NCBI GenBank assembly: GCA_964019055.1
Contig: OZ025207.1
Coordinates: 26,259,617 to 26,323,616 of the forward strand
Direction of reading: 5' to 3'
From: Anthopleura xanthogrammica
Lineage: Eukaryota; Cnidaria; Anthozoa; Actiniaria; Actiniidae
DNA: 64,000 nucleotides
In this document: positions 59,969-64,000 of the stretch, piece after piece
Layout: every line of letters starts with the position of its first letter
Numbering within the stretch: position 1 is the stretch's first letter
Notes under the pieces: model-generated
The model's database searches: none
What the model was told of the DNA's origin: nothing
What the model saw: the letters and a program-made list of their open reading frames with translations, nothing else
Made by a program: the position numbers and the translations under genes

Positions 59969-62591
59969 GGGAAGGTACGTTTATTATCAGGGGGGGAGGG
60001 CTGGAGAATTCAAAGTAATTTTTCCAAAAAAACGTTTGACCCTCCCCAGCGATTCCAAAACTAAACTCATGACCCTCCCCATCCAGTATACTTAGAAAAC
60101 CCATGGCCCTCCCCCTCACACTCAGGTTTGATACACATATGATTTTTTCTCTCGGCCGTTTATTAAATTTATTATTAAAAATAGGTCACATTTTCTATTA
60201 AATAAAAAAAACTGCAAAAATTATTTGAATTTTATATGTCATTGAAGTAGTATTTGATTGAGAACGAATACAACACATATTAAAACTATGCCGACAGACG
60301 AGACAAGAGCCAGAGCCTTGCCAGTGCATGATTTCCCAGAGGCCGCAGTGTACGGAACTCCATCAGCTTTCAGGTTCATCCGAAAACGAACCGAAGTGGT
60401 GGGAGATAAGGTAACACTTATCGCTGACACTGATGACAGTGTTGTAGTTGTGGAGCCTAAGACATACGTACCAACTCATGCATCTAACTGGGCATCAAAC
60501 AGCATGCGTTTGAGATGGGAGAAGCCGGATCTACATGAGGCACAGAACCTTCCTCCACATAAGGACGACCCAAAATTCTCTGAGAAATTCCGTGGTATGT
60601 GTGCTCGGATCCACGATTCAGTATATTACTATGTTGATTCAACAACAGATGTTGACATGCAGTCAGTCACAGATGTCGAAAACTGTCCTCACAGGAAGTA
60701 CGAAAAGCAGCGTTTACATTGGCTCCACCTTCAACTTTCCTTTGCAAAGAAGCAGTGGGAACCCAACGAGACCATAGAGGCCAACGAAACATATGCTGGA
60801 GAAAATTTAGTCGGAGCTGTCACTTCTTTTTTAGAGAGCATACAGAAAGCCGGTGATGAAATCAAGCATGTCAAAAGCTCAGAGTTTAAGAGCACCCTAA
60901 GGCCCGCCTTAGATCAATGCAAGGAACTTCTACGACTTAAGACTCCCACCAGTATATCCAAGATTACTAGAACTTATAGATGCTAGCCCGGGCGTCGGTG
61001 TATCAAGTGCGGAGTGCAGATGGCGATTGCTTGAGAGAGCAAGGATCCACAATAGTGACAAGATACTTCGAATACACCGTGCAAGGGAGGATTCCGGTCA
61101 AAATGAAGCTGAACGTTTAAATGCATGTATGGGAGATGCCCTGTGTGACGGAGGAAGCCTTAAGTGGCAGGTTTACACGCCGCTCCATGGCTTGTCAGAG
61201 GAAGAAGTAAGGTCTCTTACTTCCTCAGAAATTGAGGAACATCGACACAAAAATATGGAAAAAAATGCATCGGCCGTGTCCGAAGAAGTATATCTTCGAA
61301 TCTATGATTCCCCAGCACCACAAGGCTTCATATCGGCATTTCTTGTAGATAAGCCAGAAAACCTATTCTTTATCAACCAAGATCTTATGCTGTAATACCA
61401 CCATACTTCAGAAACTAACAAGTCCTCAGTACCTGGCCACGGCTATTTTGCTAAACTTGAGTCGTTTGAAAATAACCACTGTGAAAAGGGAGAACTCTAC
61501 ATGGAGTACAGAAAAATGGCCTGCAAAGAAAAGGTTGGTGAGCTCTGTGACTTCTGTAAAGAGAATGACTTTGTAAGCTCTGAAGCCAAACCAACGCCGC
61601 GATCATATCCTGACTACAAGAGACTCCCTGAATTCCACTACCTTCCAATATCACAGACTCCAACAAATGGTCGTACACCAGATGATTTTCAGCCAAGAGC
61701 ACAAATCAAAAGAATGTTTGAAAAAGAGCTAAAACCCGGAGATAGTGCGGCAATTGAGAAGTTTTCAAATGACTACATTGTTTCCGAAAAGCTAGTAGCC
61801 GAATATATTGAGCACTTATCCCAGATTAAAATTCGAAAAGAGAAAAAGAAAGCAGAAACTGACCGTCAAAGAATACAGCGAAAACAGCAGGAGTACAACG
61901 ACATTGACTGGGATTATCTTTATAATTCTGACAGTTTAGCAACACTTAGAGTAAGCGAGCTTGATTTGTATTTGCATTACCACAAGATGACCTTCAAAGG
62001 AGTCAAAAAACAAAAAAATGCTGTGGTAAAAGCCCATATAGGCAGCAAGATCCTTGCTTCCATTGTGCAGGATACGGAGCTGGATAAGCGAGCCAACACG
62101 CCTCCAACATCATCAGACTCGGAGAGTGACATTATCGAACAAAGAATTGGTTCTGATTGTACTACTTTGAGTGAAGCAAGTGACTCCTCAGCTAGCAGTT
62201 CCTGTCATGAAGTAACAGAGGCCCCACCTGATGCTACCTCCTCACGCTATGGACGCAAAAGAACCAGAGTCATGCGGGACAACTTTGTCTCGTGGGCTTA
62301 AATTGACATGTGACTAATAAACTCGTAGATAGATCGATACATATCAAATACACTAAACATATTGAAATTACAATTTTTTATCAAGGTTGAGATAATATAT
62401 TGTTTCATACTTAAAATAAAAGAACAAAAATGTGATCAAAATTAAAATGAGTAACTTAAAAGGATAGCCCTACCCTAGAATAGCTTCAAATAAAATGTGT
62501 GGCCCTCCCCTTAAGCTTATAAATTTGACTATTGATCCTCCCCTCTGAGGCTCCAGCCCTCCCCCCCCCCGGATAATAAACGTACCTTCCC
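59969..62591 (+). mobile_element. TIR DNA transposon, 2.6 kb, with broken ORF
   Basis: The left end GGGAAGGTACGTTTATTATC matches the complement of the right end for about 38 bp (one mismatch and poly-G length differences). TTA follows the right end and CTA precedes the left end. Gene 1's flank shows the empty site as GTACTTAATTCAG, so a TTA duplication with one mutation is the best reading (TTAA cannot be excluded). Subterminal GACCCTCCCC repeats resemble those of 1-666 and 62751-63192. It encodes the broken ORF at 60288-62301. A 3-bp TTA target fits PIF/Harbinger-like elements, but the protein was not recognised as such. Confidence 0.85.
60288..62301 (+). pseudogene. Transposon-encoded protein, unrecognised, with frameshift and stop
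   Basis: The reading frame opens at ATG 60288 and runs to 60986. The coding trace moves to another frame at about 60950 (entering with LLELIDASPGVGV), meets one TAA at 61393-61395, and continues in the same frame to 62301. Visible features are an NEAERLN motif reminiscent of the last catalytic block of DDE/integrase folds, a Lys/Glu-rich coiled stretch (KIRKEKKKAETDRQR), a SAP-like helix pair (VSELDLYLHYHKM) and a Ser-rich basic tail (GRKRTRVMRDN). Intronless. Probably the element's transposase or accessory DNA-binding protein, inactivated by only two lesions. Function is inferred. Confidence 0.65.
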
Positions 62592-62750
62592 TTAATTCAG
62601 TGATGTATTCAATAATTGAGTAAGCTATTCAGGAAATATGTAGCAATAAGAGCCCTTTACTACTACGGTGGCCCACAACTATCACAGCAATACAAAACAA
62701 AAACTAACAGCAAAACAATATTTCAATATTGTTCACATCACTATTGGTTA

Positions 62751-63192
62751 GGGACTGGTAAGAAATTAGCAGGAGGGAGTGAGGGGTGGTGGAGATTTGA
62801 AATTGGAAGCCGAAAATGAAGTGACCCTCCCTAGCAATGGGAATGAAATTTCGTGACCCTGCCTATTGGGTGAGCCTAAAATATCATGACCCTTCACCTG
62901 CACAGATAATACCTACCAAAACAACTGAAATAAGACCTGTCATTGAACATATATATCCAGAAACCCTGAATATTTGGGGGCATGCCCCCCACGAAACTTT
63001 TAAATTCAGAGAAACACGGAAATGCGATTTCCATTGTTTTGAGGGGCATCTGCAAGAGCATAAATTTATGTGACCCTCCCCTTTTCACTGCCTATTTTTT
63101 TCATGACCCTCCCTTTTCAGGGGCTCAAAAAGTTATGACCCTCCCCCTTTTTCCACCACCCCTTTCCCCCCTGCTCATTTCTGACCAGTCCC
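62751..63192. mobile_element. TTA-flanked TIR MITE, 442 bp
   Basis: The left end GGGACTGGTAAGAAATTAGC pairs with the complement of the right end (CTCATTTCTGACCAGTCCC). It is flanked by TTA at 62748-62750 and 63193-63195. The interior has repeated GTGACCCTCCC motifs. Related to 1-666 and, by subterminal repeats and target, to the larger element at 59969-62591. Confidence 0.85.
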
Positions 63193-64000
63193 TTACTTTA
63201 AAAAGTAACTCACGGAAAACAAAATTAATAATATATATATTTAGGCATTGCCTAAAAGCGGAGCTCCCAGTTCAATTCTTCGCACTTCCTATTTCCCATA
63301 TTCTTTTCAAAACCAATTATAAATCTAATGTTCTATTTAACAAGACTAATTTGACATATACTTTAAAATCTACACGCAAAAAATGGGGTTATCCATGCGT
63401 TTTAAAGAGAAACGAATTTTCAAAGAATTTTATTAACTATAGATAAATTTCATACTAAGTGCGTGACAAGCGTGACACTGCATACGAAAGTGTTACGGTT
63501 TTCGGGCGCGTTTGCACGTCAAGCAAAACTTTCAGCAGCTTCCAAGCCATGTGCTGCTTGTAAGCGAAAAACATAAAGTAAAACTCGACCTTTTTAAGCT
63601 CCACAATTCCAGGAAGATTATTTGGTTTGAAGTTATGTTAGTATTGACGTTTTGCATTATAGAGGAAAGCAATCGCTGAAAAATTTGGTACGTAAGATAA
63701 TTTTTTAGTTTGAAAACTCCAAAGCATGAAAATATTTCCATGGTGATGTCTTTAGTTTAGCAATCAAAGCAAGTTTTCAGAACCATAGCTGTCAGCTTTA
63801 TTACCCAACTGGGTATTAAATGGTACATTTTCAATTTGATATGTCTTCCTTTTTTATGTTTTTATTCAAGTTTTACATGGTTAAATCTAGACAAACAGTT
63901 ATAAGCTTAATTTTTGAAAGGAATTGGTTTTTGATAGCGAGAAATATGACCTGCCATTTTTCAAAACCGGTGGGGGAAAACTGATCAGAAGGAAAAACGA
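63193..64000. other. Window end, no gene seen
   Basis: It begins with a short match to the flank of the window-start element, then TTTAGGCATTGCCTAAA with AGCGGAGCTCCC at 63240-63269, the same motif that starts the composite repeat at 46966. The rest is AT-rich. No supported coding sequence. Confidence 0.4.

Overview
The window looks like an AT-rich cnidarian nuclear genome, probably anthozoan. The reasons are intron-rich genes with GT-AG splice sites, tRNA-derived SINEs, Penelope-like retroelements with a hammerhead-type motif, many TTAA-, TTA- and TA-flanked MITEs, and secreted short-collagen genes. The exact taxon cannot be fixed from the sequence alone.

The backbone is a head-to-tail array of five plus-strand paralogues of the CTHRC1 (collagen triple helix repeat containing 1) type, at 5384-7884, 15951-20042, 25578-35245, 40975-49972 and 55798-59654. 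Each has the same three coding exons, all joined in phase 0. A 99-bp exon encodes a signal peptide. A 303-330-bp exon encodes 22-25 Gly-X-Y triplets. A 354-357-bp exon encodes the cysteine-rich globular C-terminal domain. About 0.75-1 kb upstream of each ATG lies a strongly conserved block ending in a consensus splice donor, which I read as promoter plus untranslated leader exon. Two orphan leader fragments and one orphan collagen-exon fragment show that the array once held more, or longer, units.

The unit is [intergenic block of about 3-4 kb + leader + gene]. Intergenic copies lie at about 11.1-14.4, 20.6-24.2, 36.3-39.5 and 51.8-54.5 kb. Genes 2, 3 and 4 share a long intron 1 that carries a decayed chromodomain ORF. 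Genes 1 and 5 share a short intron 1 and the same 3' flank. Gene 5 has the upstream SINE typical of genes 2-4 but a gene-1-like body, so it looks like a recombinant.

Unit lengths differ (about 9.6 to 15.4 kb) because of insertions. Many can be proven from empty sites in sister units: TTAA MITEs at 21208-22042 and 25745-26383, a tRNA-containing retro-insert at 36661-36862, a tiny retroelement tail at 12969-13054, and a 2.6-kb TIR transposon with a broken ORF at 59969-62591. Intron 2 of genes 3 and 4 has become a nest of foldback elements, Penelope-like fragments and TA-flanked MITEs. Related GACCCTCCCC-rich elements lie at both window ends (1-666 and 62751-63192).

No other convincing protein-coding host gene was found. 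The five proteins should be secreted and, by homology, trimerise. They differ mainly in collagen length and in two variable loops of the C-terminal domain.
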